NCBI GenBank assembly: GCA_023269675.1
Contig: JAHFSX010000011.1
Location: forward strand, 99,964-163,963
Direction of reading: 5' to 3'
From: Verrucomicrobiota bacterium
GTDB taxonomy: Bacteria > Verrucomicrobiota > Kiritimatiellia > RFP12 > UBA1067
DNA: 64,000 nucleotides
This document shows, piece by piece, positions 1 to 8,571 of this stretch. The number at the start of each line of letters is the position of its first letter. The stretch's first letter is position 1. The position numbers and the translations under genes are program-made. The notes beneath the pieces were generated by a model. It saw only the letters and a program-made list of their open reading frames with translations, made no database searches and was not told where the DNA came from.

Positions 1-417
1 ATCGTGGCCGGGCTGGAGGTGGGCGCGGACGACTACATGACCAAGCCCTTCAGCGCGCGCATCCTCTCGGCGCGCGTGCGGGCGGTGTTGCGGCGGCGCG
101 CGGTCGAGCCGGAGGACGACTTCAACGTGTTGGTGCGGGGGCCGCTCGAGATCGACCGCACGCGCTATGCGGTCAAGACGGCCGGAAAGCCGGTGACCCT
201 GACGCTGGGCGAGTTCAAGATGCTCGACCTTTTCATGAAAAGGCCGGGCGTGGTGTTCTCGCGGTACCAGGTTGTGGATGCGGTGCACGGGGAAGCCTAT
301 CCGGTGACGGACCGCTCGGTGGATGTGCAGATCTTGGGACTCCGGCGTAAGCTCGGCAAGCACGGCGCTTTGATCGAGACGGTCCGCGGGGTCGGATATC
401 GGCTGAAAGCGGAGTAA
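1..417 (+). CDS. Response regulator, PhoB/OmpR type, C-terminal part (cut by window start)
   Basis: The frame is open from base 1, so the gene begins upstream. The visible part holds the end of a receiver domain, including the switch lysine in GADDYMTKPF, then a linker and a winged-helix DNA-binding domain (LTLGEFKMLDLF and DVQILGLRRKLGKHG are typical of the OmpR/PhoB trans_reg_C fold). The phospho-accepting aspartate lies outside the window. The stop codon is three bases before the kinase start, so the two are co-transcribed and form a two-component system. The PhoB-like assignment follows from the partner kinase; phosphate control is inference only. Confidence 0.93.
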   Translation: MVAGLEVGADDYMTKPFSARILSARVRAVLRRRAVEPEDDFNVLVRGPLEIDRTRYAVKTAGKPVTLTLGEFKMLDLFMKRPGVVFSRYQVVDAVHGEAYPVTDRSVDVQILGLRRKLGKHGALIETVRGVGYRLKAE

Positions 418-420
418 AAC

Positions 421-2193
421 GTGAAGACTCGGGCGCTGTTCTGGCAATTTTTCGGCACGCACATCCTGATCCTGTTTGCGGCGGTCGGGTTCGTCGCGTT
501 CTACACCTGGCATTCCAGCCGGACGGCCTTTCACAGGGAGTGGGTGCGCGAGTTGGAGATGCAGGCCCGTTTGGCGGCGGCGCTGTTGCCGCAGGCCGAC
601 GGCTCGGTGGACGAGGCGGCGACCCGGCGTTTCTTTGAGCGGCTGGGGCAGATCGGCGAGCACCGGGTGACGCTGATCCTGCCGGACGGCAAGGTGCTGA
701 TGGACTCCGGCGCGGACGCCCGACGGATGGAGCCGCATAACGACCGGCCCGAGGTGATCGAGGCGCTCAAGACCGGCCAGGGTCAGAGTCAGCGGTACAG
801 CGCCAGCCTCGGTAAACAGATGCTCTACCTGGCTCAGCGGGTGCCGCGCGAGGGGACCGTGCAGGCGGTCGTGCGGGTGTCGGTGCCGGTGCATACGCTG
901 ACGCGCGAGATGGACGCGGCGGACCGGATCCTGATGGTTCTGCTGGCGGTGGTGCTGGGCGCGACGCTGCTGCTCAGTTACGCGGCCGCGAGACGGATCA
1001 TCGGGCCCGTTTCCGAGTTGCAGAAGGGATTGACGCGCATCGGGAACGGCGAGTGGTCCTACCGGCTGGAGATCCCGCCGGTGCCGCATCTGGCCGCGCT
1101 TGCGCGGTCGATCAACCAGACGGCCGACCGGCTGCATAAGTACATCCAGGAGCTGGACGAGGAGCGCAATCTGCGGACGTTGATCCTGTCCAACATGACA
1201 CGCGGGGTGATCGCCATCGACAACGGGCACGCCATCATGGACATCAACGACTCGGCGTTGAGGCTTTTGGATTTGAGCCCGCCCGCGGCTGAAGGCGAGC
1301 GCATCGGCGAGGTGGTCAGGTATCCCGAACTGCTGCTGCTGATCGACGAGAGCGAGCGTGCCGGCGTGCCGGTCGAGAAAGAGATGACAGTGGACGGCGC
1401 GGGCGAGATGTTGCTGAACATGCGGGCTACGGCGCTGAACGACAGGGAAGGTCAGCGTCTCGGCACGCTGGTGGTGCTGAGCGACGTGACCCTGTTGCGG
1501 CGGCTGGAGACGGTGCGGCAGGACTTTGTGGCCAACGTGTCGCACGAGCTGCGCACGCCGGTCACGTCCATCAAGGGGTTCGCCGAGGCGCTCCTGGACG
1601 GTGCCGTTCAGGACCCCGCGACGGCGGACCGTTTCCTCAAGATCATCGTGCGGCAGGCGGGCCAGCTGGAGTCGATCATCCGCGACCTGCTGGAGCTGTC
1701 GAGGCTGGAGCAGAACCCGGCGCACCCGCTTGAGCGGCACGAGACCCCTGTGGCCGGGGTTTTGAAGAGCGCGATCGAACTTTGTCAGAGCCATGCCGAG
1801 GGACGCCAAGTGAAGGTTTTCCTCTCCTGCCCGGAGGGGCTGACAGCCCTGATGCACGCGGGACTGATGGAGCAGGCCGTTGTAAACCTCATCGACAATG
1901 CGATCAAATATGGCGCGGTCGGCGAAAGCGTTCAGGTGGATGTGGGTGCGGACAAAGACGGGTCCTGCGTCTGGATCACGGTGCGCGATTACGGACAAGG
2001 CATCGAGCACAAACATCTGGAGCGCCTGTTCGAACGCTTCTACCGCGTGGACAAGGGCCGCAGCCGCGAGGTGGGCGGGACGGGGCTCGGGCTGGCCATC
2101 GTCAAGCACATCGTGCTCATCCATGGCGGCACGGTCGGAGTGGCGAGCGAACCCGGCAAAGGCGCCACCTTCACCATCCGTCTGCCCGCGTGA
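421..2193 (+). CDS. PhoR-type sensor histidine kinase
   Basis: 590-residue inner-membrane kinase. An N-terminal membrane helix (about 7-29), a periplasmic sensor segment (30-165) and a second helix (168-187) are followed by HAMP, a PAS domain (about 250-350), HisKA with phospho-acceptor His375 in SHELRTP, and a HATPase domain with the N box NLIDNAIKYG and G box GGTGLGLAIVKHI. This matches the PhoR layout. The start is GTG, with GGAG seven bases upstream inside the end of the regulator gene; no better in-frame start is apparent. It should phosphorylate the regulator at 1-417. The signal cannot be read from the sequence. Confidence 0.93.
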   Translation: MKTRALFWQFFGTHILILFAAVGFVAFYTWHSSRTAFHREWVRELEMQARLAAALLPQADGSVDEAATRRFFERLGQIGEHRVTLILPDGKVLMDSGADARRMEPHNDRPEVIEALKTGQGQSQRYSASLGKQMLYLAQRVPREGTVQAVVRVSVPVHTLTREMDAADRILMVLLAVVLGATLLLSYAAARRIIGPVSELQKGLTRIGNGEWSYRLEIPPVPHLAALARSINQTADRLHKYIQELDEERNLRTLILSNMTRGVIAIDNGHAIMDINDSALRLLDLSPPAAEGERIGEVVRYPELLLLIDESERAGVPVEKEMTVDGAGEMLLNMRATALNDREGQRLGTLVVLSDVTLLRRLETVRQDFVANVSHELRTPVTSIKGFAEALLDGAVQDPATADRFLKIIVRQAGQLESIIRDLLELSRLEQNPAHPLERHETPVAGVLKSAIELCQSHAEGRQVKVFLSCPEGLTALMHAGLMEQAVVNLIDNAIKYGAVGESVQVDVGADKDGSCVWITVRDYGQGIEHKHLERLFERFYRVDKGRSREVGGTGLGLAIVKHIVLIHGGTVGVASEPGKGATFTIRLPA

Positions 2194-2272
2194 GCCGGGC
2201 AGGCGGAACTTACGGGAAGCCTGACTAGAAATGCGTCACCTTCGCGAAGCGCGGCGGGCGAACGGAAAGGGT

Positions 2273-4306
2273 TCAGTTGACCCGAATGAGCGTGCCCGCA
2301 TCGCGGCGCAGCCAGATGCCGGTCGCCGTTGTGCGCAGCTCCCATTTGCGGGTTCCGGTGACCGTCACGTCACTCGCGGCGAAATCGCCGGTCTTGCTGC
2401 CGAAAGATATCAGGCAGAACGCGGGCACGCTGCCCGTGTAGGCGTTGGCGTTCACCACCAGCTTCGCGCCGCTGCCGACCGCCAGGGTGCCGCAGGCGAA
2501 CGTCCCGACACCCTGCGGCCCGAACGTGAAGCGCAGCGTGCTGGCCCGGGTGCCGTCCGGCGTGGCGTGCAGTTCGACCGCCTGCGCGTAAAGCGCGCCG
2601 GACTCCGCCACCGACACGGTGCCGGTGCCGTAGTCGCCCACGTGCAGCGTGGCGGTCTTGCCCGCGACCGTGTTGCTGATCACGACCGCGCCGCCCGCCA
2701 GGGCGAACGTGCCGACGCTGCCCGGCGCGACATTCGTGTTCCCGTAGCCCGCGGAGGCGTAGATCTTGGTCATGCCCCACCGCGCCAGCGCATCGGCTCC
2801 GCCGACATAGACGTCGCGGACCGCCTCGAACAGGCCGTTCGAAAGGGTGCAGTTGCCCGCGCCGCCCGAAAAGCCGGCGACGAAGTGCCCCGTGGCGAGG
2901 TTGGTGGCCAGGTTCTGGTTGCCGAAGCCTTGGCGGAAGATGCCGCCCGACTGGTTGAAATCGCCGCGCGTCGCCTTGTTGAGACCCAACGCAAAGCCGC
3001 CCGCGTTGGAGATCGCTCCGCCGCTGAGATTGACTTGGCCCCATGGCGTCCTTGTGCCGCCGTTATAGTTCCAGCCGACCGCTATCGCCGGCGCTCCGGC
3101 GTTTCCCCACGTCTTTGACGTGTCGGTCATATCGAACACGCCGTTGGTCACGTTGACCTGCGCGATAACCCCCGCCTTGGACGAGTCGCGTCCGACGGAA
3201 ATGCAACCGGAACCGGGCATGGCGAAGGTGCCGCCATAGACGTTGACCTGCGCCATGCCGGAATTCTTGTCGCGAGCCATCACGATCTGCTTGAAGGCGG
3301 CGTAGCCGCCCTGCCACACGTTGACCGCGACCGTGCCCCCGCTGGCATTCGGGTAGAAGTTCGCCTCGGTGGAATCGGTGTTTGTGCCGACGACCAGCCG
3401 CCCCTGGCGCACATCGATGGCGGTGTATCCGCTGGCGCTCATAAAGGGACGGCCGCTTGAAAGCACCGAGATGAAGGTGAACGCCGCATTCTCTCCGGCG
3501 ACCTCGAGGCGGGACGTCGTGTTCGCCAAAGAATCAAGATAGAAGGCGTTGCCGGTGAACACCTTGGCCGTGCCGTCCAAACGCACCGTGCCCGCGTTCA
3601 CCAATCTGAGCGACGCGAAGCTGGCGTCACCCGCGTCGTTCGTGTTGGCCAGCGTCAGCGTGCCGCCGCTCATGTGGAACTGTCCGCCGTTGACATTCAG
3701 CCCGCCGACATTCCCGGAATAGAAATTGGCGACGCCGTTCGTCATCTCCAACAGCCCGCCCGTCGAGACCGTCAGATAACGCGCTTCCGTCCGTGTCTGC
3801 TTATTCGAATCGCCGACCTGAAGCACGCCGTCTTCGATCCGGAAAAGACCGGCGAGCGTGGCGAAATCCGACGCGCGGTTCGTCGATCCGTATTTGAAGG
3901 TCCCGCCGGCTTTCAGGACCAGAGCCGACCCGGCCTTGATGTTGACCACGCCGTTGCTGCCGAGCAGGGAGCCCCCCGCGATTTCCAGACGCGTGGTGTT
4001 GACGCCGGCGTTCGCCAGCGTCAGGTCAGAGAATGTGCCCGCCACATTTGTATCCGCGCTGACCGTGTACGCCCCCGCCGTATTCGTGATGAAGGCCGGA
4101 TTGAAATCCGGCACGCCCGCCGTCCACGCCACCGTGTTCGACCAGGCGCCATCCGCAGCGCCTGTCCAAACCGTCTGCCCGCTGGCCGCTCCGCTAAAGG
4201 CCGACAGTCCGAAGGCCATCGCGCCGGCACGCCCAAGACCTGCCCTGAAAAAGGCGCTCTTCAGGCCCGACAGATAAATCCCCGCCACCCGCTTATTTTG
4301 TTTCAT
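2273..4306 (-). CDS. Secreted autotransporter-type beta-strand-repeat protein
   Basis: About 677 residues. A signal peptide ending near FSGAASGQ precedes WTGAADGAWSNTVAWTAG, the usual opening of bacterial autotransporter-associated beta-strand-repeat proteins. The rest is rich in Gly, Asn, Ala, Thr and Val with recurring blocks such as GGTFKYGS, GGSLLGSN and GGQFHMSGG, predicting a right-handed beta-solenoid. There is no C-terminal beta-barrel and no PEP-CTERM anchor, so it is passenger-like only. The ATG at 4306 is preferred over a GTG at 4321 because GGGGA lies eight bases upstream and a signal peptide follows at once. Probably surface-exposed or adhesive; ligand unknown. Confidence 0.75.
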   Translation of the reverse strand: MKQNKRVAGIYLSGLKSAFFRAGLGRAGAMAFGLSAFSGAASGQTVWTGAADGAWSNTVAWTAGVPDFNPAFITNTAGAYTVSADTNVAGTFSDLTLANAGVNTTRLEIAGGSLLGSNGVVNIKAGSALVLKAGGTFKYGSTNRASDFATLAGLFRIEDGVLQVGDSNKQTRTEARYLTVSTGGLLEMTNGVANFYSGNVGGLNVNGGQFHMSGGTLTLANTNDAGDASFASLRLVNAGTVRLDGTAKVFTGNAFYLDSLANTTSRLEVAGENAAFTFISVLSSGRPFMSASGYTAIDVRQGRLVVGTNTDSTEANFYPNASGGTVAVNVWQGGYAAFKQIVMARDKNSGMAQVNVYGGTFAMPGSGCISVGRDSSKAGVIAQVNVTNGVFDMTDTSKTWGNAGAPAIAVGWNYNGGTRTPWGQVNLSGGAISNAGGFALGLNKATRGDFNQSGGIFRQGFGNQNLATNLATGHFVAGFSGGAGNCTLSNGLFEAVRDVYVGGADALARWGMTKIYASAGYGNTNVAPGSVGTFALAGGAVVISNTVAGKTATLHVGDYGTGTVSVAESGALYAQAVELHATPDGTRASTLRFTFGPQGVGTFACGTLAVGSGAKLVVNANAYTGSVPAFCLISFGSKTGDFAASDVTVTGTRKWELRTTATGIWLRRDAGTLIRVN

Positions 4307-4406
4307 ACCGTCGTTCCCCACATTTGCTCAACAGAACCAGCCCTCATACAAATCACACGCAGTCCCTAGAGGAGAGCGGAAAAATCCAGCTCCCTAAACG
4401 GCGTCT

Positions 4407-4436
4407 ATAATGCGTTGGGGAACGTAAAAATGTCAA
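4407..4436 (-). promoter_or_regulatory. Candidate sigma70 promoter for the beta-strand-repeat gene
   Basis: On the minus strand a perfect TTGACA (4431-4436) is followed after 18 bases by CATTAT (4407-4412). Transcription would start near 4400 and leave a leader of about 95 bases before the ATG at 4306. Confidence 0.5.
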
Positions 4437-5009
4437 TGCCCTATTCGCCTTCCCCGCCAACAAGGGTGCGATTGAAAAGTGTCAGCAGTTGAGTGACAAA
4501 AACAGGTTGGAGGTCCTGCTTTTTATGGCGTGCGGTGACAAGCGCAGCGCGGCACCGCTTTCTGACCGGTCCAAGCAAAGCGGCGTCGCGCGGGATACCG
4601 CTTGCCGCCGCACTCCACATCACGCCTGCATTTCGCACCGCTCTCACACTGCCAGAAGGTGCGCTCATACGAAGAGACACCTACTTCCACGTTCTGAAAG
4701 CCTGCCTAACGCGTCGACAACCTCAAATCTGCCCTTCCCTTTCAGCGCTTTTCAATGGCACTCCGACGGCCATCGCCACGGGACCCGGACCGCCGAAACG
4801 GTGGGTCGCGCGGGACGGCCGCGCCCCCGCGGGCTCGGCGGGCTTCCGTGGCACCCTCTCGCTTGAGAATAACCTGCCTCCGTGCTTGACGGAGTACGCG
4901 AGACTTGTCAAAGTTCTGCAGAAACATGGGCGGGGTTCGCAAACAGGCGCAGTGACCGTGCATGGCGGTTTGCTGGCGGCACCCTGTTCGGAGGAGAAGG
5001 CAAGCTTCA
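4437..5009. other. Long intergenic stretch with no convincing gene
   Basis: About 570 bases. Open frames here have poor composition and no recognisable domain. What can be seen is inverted-repeat material: GCGGTG pairing with CACCGC near 4530-4557, AAGCGG pairing with CCGCTT near 4577-4610, and CTCCGT pairing with ACGGAG around 4876-4892. The first two resemble the arms of dispersed intergenic palindromes, but no second copy was found in this window. Confidence 0.4.
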
Positions 5010-5270
5010 ATGCGCTATGTGGAGTTTAGAGACGCGATAGATCGGGAGCTGCGTCGGGCGCCTGACGGTCTGACGTGGGTGGAGTTGCGTGATCGACTCG
5101 GTCTGCCATACGAACGTCCGTGTCCGACATGGACTCGCGGCTTGGAGCAAGAGATTGGGCTTTGCCGCTCGAAAGGTCCCGGGCGCGGCCTTGTTTGGAG
5201 CGTGGTGAGTCAGCCTGGGAAGGCCGGAACAATGGGTGCCGGAAACGGCCGTTCCAGCTCGCTTCCCTGA
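5010..5270 (+). CDS. Small winged-helix-like protein, function unknown
   Basis: 86 residues. The first 60 (MRYVEFRDAIDRELRR, then GLTWVELRDRLGLPYERP and CRSKGPGRGLVWSV) look like a compact helix-turn-helix or winged-helix unit of a small uncharacterised family that I recall in other bacteria. The last 20 residues are low-complexity and may be run-on after loss of an earlier stop. The start at 5010 has GGAGGAGAAGG just upstream. It stands 38 bases before a membrane-protein gene with its own ribosome site. DNA binding is an inference from the helix pattern. Confidence 0.6.
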   Translation: MRYVEFRDAIDRELRRAPDGLTWVELRDRLGLPYERPCPTWTRGLEQEIGLCRSKGPGRGLVWSVVSQPGKAGTMGAGNGRSSSLP

Positions 5271-5308
5271 ACTTTATCTTTGAGGCTTGGATCGAAAGGA
5301 GCACAAAT

Positions 5309-5704
5309 ATGAGAACGAACCGTGCGGTTCCTGTGTTGTTCAGTGTGGCGGCCCTCTACGACGGCGTGCTCGGGGCCGCTTTCTTGACCGCGAGCGGGGA
5401 CCTGTTCCATTGGCTGGGCGTGGCGCCGCCGAATCATCCGGGCTATGTGCATTTTCCGGCGGCCTTGCTGATCGTCTTCGCGGTCATGTTCATGGCCGTC
5501 GCCGTAAACCCCGTCAAGAACCGCAATCTGATACCTTACGGCATCCTGCTGAAGGTGTCGTACTGCGGCGTCGCCATGTTCCACTGGTTCACCGCCGGCA
5601 TCCCGGGCATGTGGAAGCCCTTCTGCCTTGCCGATCTCGTCTTTCTGGTGCTCTTCGTTTGGGCGTGGGCCGTGATCGGGGAAGGCCGGCCCCGGTACGA
5701 ATGA
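5309..5704 (+). CDS. Small four-helix membrane protein, unknown
   Basis: 131 residues with four hydrophobic segments (about 8-28, 47-66, 75-95, 103-124) and a short charged tail, so an inner-membrane protein. AAAGGAG seven bases upstream of the ATG at 5309 fixes the start. I do not recognise the family; DoxX- or DUF4345-like four-helix proteins have similar size and layout. Between this gene and the cupin gene lies a separate promoter-like sequence, so the two need not share a transcript. Confidence 0.75.
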   Translation: MRTNRAVPVLFSVAALYDGVLGAAFLTASGDLFHWLGVAPPNHPGYVHFPAALLIVFAVMFMAVAVNPVKNRNLIPYGILLKVSYCGVAMFHWFTAGIPGMWKPFCLADLVFLVLFVWAWAVIGEGRPRYE

Positions 5705-5759
5705 GGCGTTGGCCGCGCGGAGGAGTGCGACGCGGCTCCCCGCCCCCGTCACGGACAGG

Positions 5760-5789
5760 TTGCCCGCACCGCCCGGCGTGTGCTAACAT
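5760..5789 (+). promoter_or_regulatory. Candidate promoter for the cupin gene
   Basis: TTGCCC (5760-5765), 18-base spacer, TAACAT (5784-5789). The start point would be near 5797, giving a leader of about 20 bases before the ATG at 5818. Confidence 0.4.
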
Positions 5790-5817
5790 CGGGCCACACA
5801 CGAAAGCGGGGTTACCG

Positions 5818-6264
5818 ATGACGACCAAGCAGACGACGTTCCTTGCCCTTTCAGCCTTGGGCCTGACGCTGACCGCGCTCGGCCTGGCCCAGCCGCGGGC
5901 CGCCGCGCTGGCCTCGTCGGTATTCGACTGGAACGCGGTCGCGGAGAAACCGACCCCGTCCGGCTCCACGCGCAAGTTCTTCCAGGCGCCGACGGCCCTG
6001 CTGGACGAACTGGAGTGCCATGTGACCACGCTGCAACCCGGCCAAGACCCCCACCCGCCCCACCAGCATCCGGAGGAGGAGCTGTACATCATCAAGGAGG
6101 GCACGGTCGAGGTGCTGATCAACGGCGAGCGCAAACAGATCGGGCCGGGCTCGGTGATCTTCGCGGCCGCCAACCAGCCGCACGGCATCCGCAACGCTGG
6201 CCCGACGCCCGCGACCTATCATGTGATCAAGTGGTCGTCGGCCGGCGCGCAGCAAGCTCACTGA
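5818..6264 (+). CDS. Exported single-domain cupin protein
   Basis: 148 residues. A hydrophobic N-terminus ending in Ala-rich sequence is a likely Sec signal peptide. The cupin metal site is visible: HPPHQHPEEELYIIKEG gives the H-x-H and Glu ligands of motif 1, and NQPHGIRN gives the His of motif 2. Single-domain cupins of this type may be dioxygenases, isomerases or simple binding proteins; substrate unknown. Start chosen from the signal peptide and a GCGGGG sequence upstream. Confidence 0.8.
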   Translation: MTTKQTTFLALSALGLTLTALGLAQPRAAALASSVFDWNAVAEKPTPSGSTRKFFQAPTALLDELECHVTTLQPGQDPHPPHQHPEEELYIIKEGTVEVLINGERKQIGPGSVIFAAANQPHGIRNAGPTPATYHVIKWSSAGAQQAH

Positions 6265-6328
6265 ACCCGCCCCTTCCCGCGAATGGGTGTTGACTTACTC
6301 CGCCTCGGGGGTTTAGGTTAGCCGCGTA

Positions 6329-7309
6329 ATGATTGGACAACCCATGTGGACTTTTATTTTCGCTTATATCAAATCCATGCGGCTCTACTATGCCTTCATC
6401 ACCGGCATCACGGGGTGGGTGGGCGTTGCTTTTTACAGTTTTCTCAACCCGGAGCAGACCGGGCCGTGGCGCTCGGCCCTGATTCTGCTGCTGCTCTTCT
6501 TGAGCTGGGGCGTCAACCAGATCGTCAACGACTACTTGGGGCTGACGGAGGACCGCATCAACGCGCCGCACCGTCCCATGGTCACCGGCGAGTTGGCTAT
6601 CCGTCCGGCCCTGATGTTGACGGCATTTTTACTGGCGGGCACCGTTTTCATCAGCTATCGCCTCAACCCCTGGGCCGTCCTGCCCGTCGCGCTGGGCATC
6701 GGGCTCAACGTGCTTTACGAGTATGCGAAAGCCTGGTCCTTCATCGGCAACCTGGTCTTCGGCGTGATGATCGCGACGTGCGCGGTCTTCGGGTTTCTGG
6801 CCTGCGGTCCGATGCCGGACATCCTGGTCACCTCGAACCGCATCTGCGCGCTGGCCATCATCGTCGCGGCCAACGCCCTGATGACCTTCTTCACCTATTT
6901 CAAGGACTACCACGGCGACCGGCTAGCCGGCAAGCACACGTTCATCGCGCGCCACGGCCTGCATGTCGGACGTGTCGCGGGACTGATCGGCACGGTCCTG
7001 CTTTTTGCCCTGCTGCTCCTGTTCATCCTGGCCGGCTGGCTGCCCTCCGAGGACATCATCTTTCCCCGCAGCTTCATCTTCTGCTGCCTGGTGGCGGCCT
7101 TCCTCCAATCATGGAACGTCTACCTGTTTTTCCGCAACCCTACCGGCCGCGCGACCTATTTCAACCTGCAGTACAATTTCCGCGCATGCGTGGCCACGGA
7201 AATCGCCCTGATCGCCCTCTTCAACGAGACGTTGGCGCTTGAGCTGCTGATCGTCAGCTACATCCTGATCGGATTCCTGTTCGCATTCCACAAGGATGAA
7301 AAAGCATGA
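6329..7309 (+). CDS. UbiA-family membrane prenyltransferase
   Basis: 326 residues with about eight or nine membrane helices. Both Asp-rich motifs of the UbiA family are present: NDYLGLTEDRINAPHRP (from Asn67), which binds prenyl diphosphate through magnesium, and DYHGDRLAGKHT (from Asp193). The first motif resembles archaeal geranylgeranylglyceryl-phosphate prenyltransferases as much as quinone enzymes. It is the first gene of a seven-gene operon and overlaps the radical SAM gene by four bases (ATGA). An internal ATG at 6344 is an alternative start; neither has a strong Shine-Dalgarno. It would attach or move a polyprenyl group in the membrane; acceptor unknown. Confidence 0.88.
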   Translation: MIGQPMWTFIFAYIKSMRLYYAFITGITGWVGVAFYSFLNPEQTGPWRSALILLLLFLSWGVNQIVNDYLGLTEDRINAPHRPMVTGELAIRPALMLTAFLLAGTVFISYRLNPWAVLPVALGIGLNVLYEYAKAWSFIGNLVFGVMIATCAVFGFLACGPMPDILVTSNRICALAIIVAANALMTFFTYFKDYHGDRLAGKHTFIARHGLHVGRVAGLIGTVLLFALLLLFILAGWLPSEDIIFPRSFIFCCLVAAFLQSWNVYLFFRNPTGRATYFNLQYNFRACVATEIALIALFNETLALELLIVSYILIGFLFAFHKDEKA

Positions 7310-8571
7310 GGTTCATTACAGGAGCTTCGAAGGCCGTGCTCTACGCGCGCATCGCGCTGCACGTGGCGGGGCGCTATCTCTTCCGCGTGAAGCCCAAGGA
7401 GTATCCGCGCTTCCTCCGCCGCGCGCTGACCCTCCTGCTCAACTTCTGGCCCAACAAGGCCGTGCGGATCGCGGCCGGCTACAAGATCTACATTTACCTT
7501 CCCGCCTACCCGTCCGCGGCCTTCTTCCGCGCGCTGGAGGCCAAGCTGCTGCGGACGCCGCCCGGGCCGGTCTCGGTCGTCTTCTCCACCACCAAGGCCT
7601 GCTCATATCACTGCCCGCACTGCTACCAGCGGCAGGACGCCGGCGCCGACATGCCCGAACCGGTTCTGATCGCGACCGCCCAGGCGCTGAAGCAGGCCGG
7701 CGTGTCGTTCCTGAACATCGAAGGGGGCGAGCCCTTCCTGCGCTACGAGCGGCTGCTCCATCTCGTGCGGGCGACCTCCGGCGCTACCGAGATCTGGGTG
7801 AACACCACGGGCGACGGCGTCACGCTGGAGCGACTGAATGCCCTGAAGTCCGCCGGGCTCTGCGGCATCATGGTCTCGATCCACGCGCCGGAGGCGGCGG
7901 CGCACGACGCCTTCACTGGCATCCCCGGCGCGTTCGAGACCGCCTGCCGCGCCTTGCGCCTCTGCCGCGAAATGGATTTGGGGACGGCGATCAACAGCGT
8001 GCTGAGCGAGACGGACATCGGCCAAGGCAAGCTCGACGCGATGATGGCGTTGGCGCACAGTCTCGACTGCGACTTCGTTCAGCTGATCCACCCCAAACCC
8101 GCGGGCCTGTGGCTCGGGAACCCTGACGCCATACAGACGCGCGATCAGTTCCTGGCCGCCCTGCGCGCCACCCATCTGCTTTACAACAGCCGCAGGAACC
8201 GCGCGCTCCCCGTGCTTGCGGCCCAGGTGTTCGAGGAGCGCCCGGAGGGCCTCGGCTGCACCGCAGGCGGCGTGGACCGCTTCTATGTCAACGCGGCCGG
8301 CGAGGTGCAGCCGTGCGAATTCCTGAATATCTCCTTCGGCAACGTCACGCGCGAACCTTTCGAAACCATCTTCGCCCGCATGCGCGCCGCCTTCGCCGCG
8401 CCCACGCAGGAGTGGCCCTGCTGCACACAGTCGCACCGCATCGCGGAGCTGCTGCGCGAGCACAATCTGAAAACAACACCGCTGCCGTCCGAATATGCCG
8501 CCGAATTCATGGCCGGATGGAGGCGCGGCGAACAGCCCGGCGTCTACCGCAAGATGGGGCTCTACCGGTGA
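7306..8571 (+). CDS. Radical SAM enzyme with C-terminal Cys-rich region
   Basis: 421 residues. The SAM-binding 4Fe-4S motif CxxxCxxC is Cys99, Cys103 and Cys106 (ACSYHCPHCYQ), followed by the GGE-type motif NIEGGEPFLRYE. The C-terminal third carries spaced cysteines (GCTAGG, VQPCEF, PCC) that resemble a SPASM or twitch auxiliary-cluster domain, as in MoaA/PqqE/HpnH relatives. An extra N-terminal region of about 85 residues precedes the core. It overlaps UbiA by four bases and the lipid kinase by one. The reaction cannot be inferred; modification of a lipid or prenyl precursor is suggested by the neighbours. Confidence 0.88.
   Translation: MRFITGASKAVLYARIALHVAGRYLFRVKPKEYPRFLRRALTLLLNFWPNKAVRIAAGYKIYIYLPAYPSAAFFRALEAKLLRTPPGPVSVVFSTTKACSYHCPHCYQRQDAGADMPEPVLIATAQALKQAGVSFLNIEGGEPFLRYERLLHLVRATSGATEIWVNTTGDGVTLERLNALKSAGLCGIMVSIHAPEAAAHDAFTGIPGAFETACRALRLCREMDLGTAINSVLSETDIGQGKLDAMMALAHSLDCDFVQLIHPKPAGLWLGNPDAIQTRDQFLAALRATHLLYNSRRNRALPVLAAQVFEERPEGLGCTAGGVDRFYVNAAGEVQPCEFLNISFGNVTREPFETIFARMRAAFAAPTQEWPCCTQSHRIAELLREHNLKTTPLPSEYAAEFMAGWRRGEQPGVYRKMGLYR

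Noticed and set aside
4493..5029. 178-codon frame in the intergenic stretch
   Set aside because: No start signal, mixed composition, no domain; it reads through inverted repeats.
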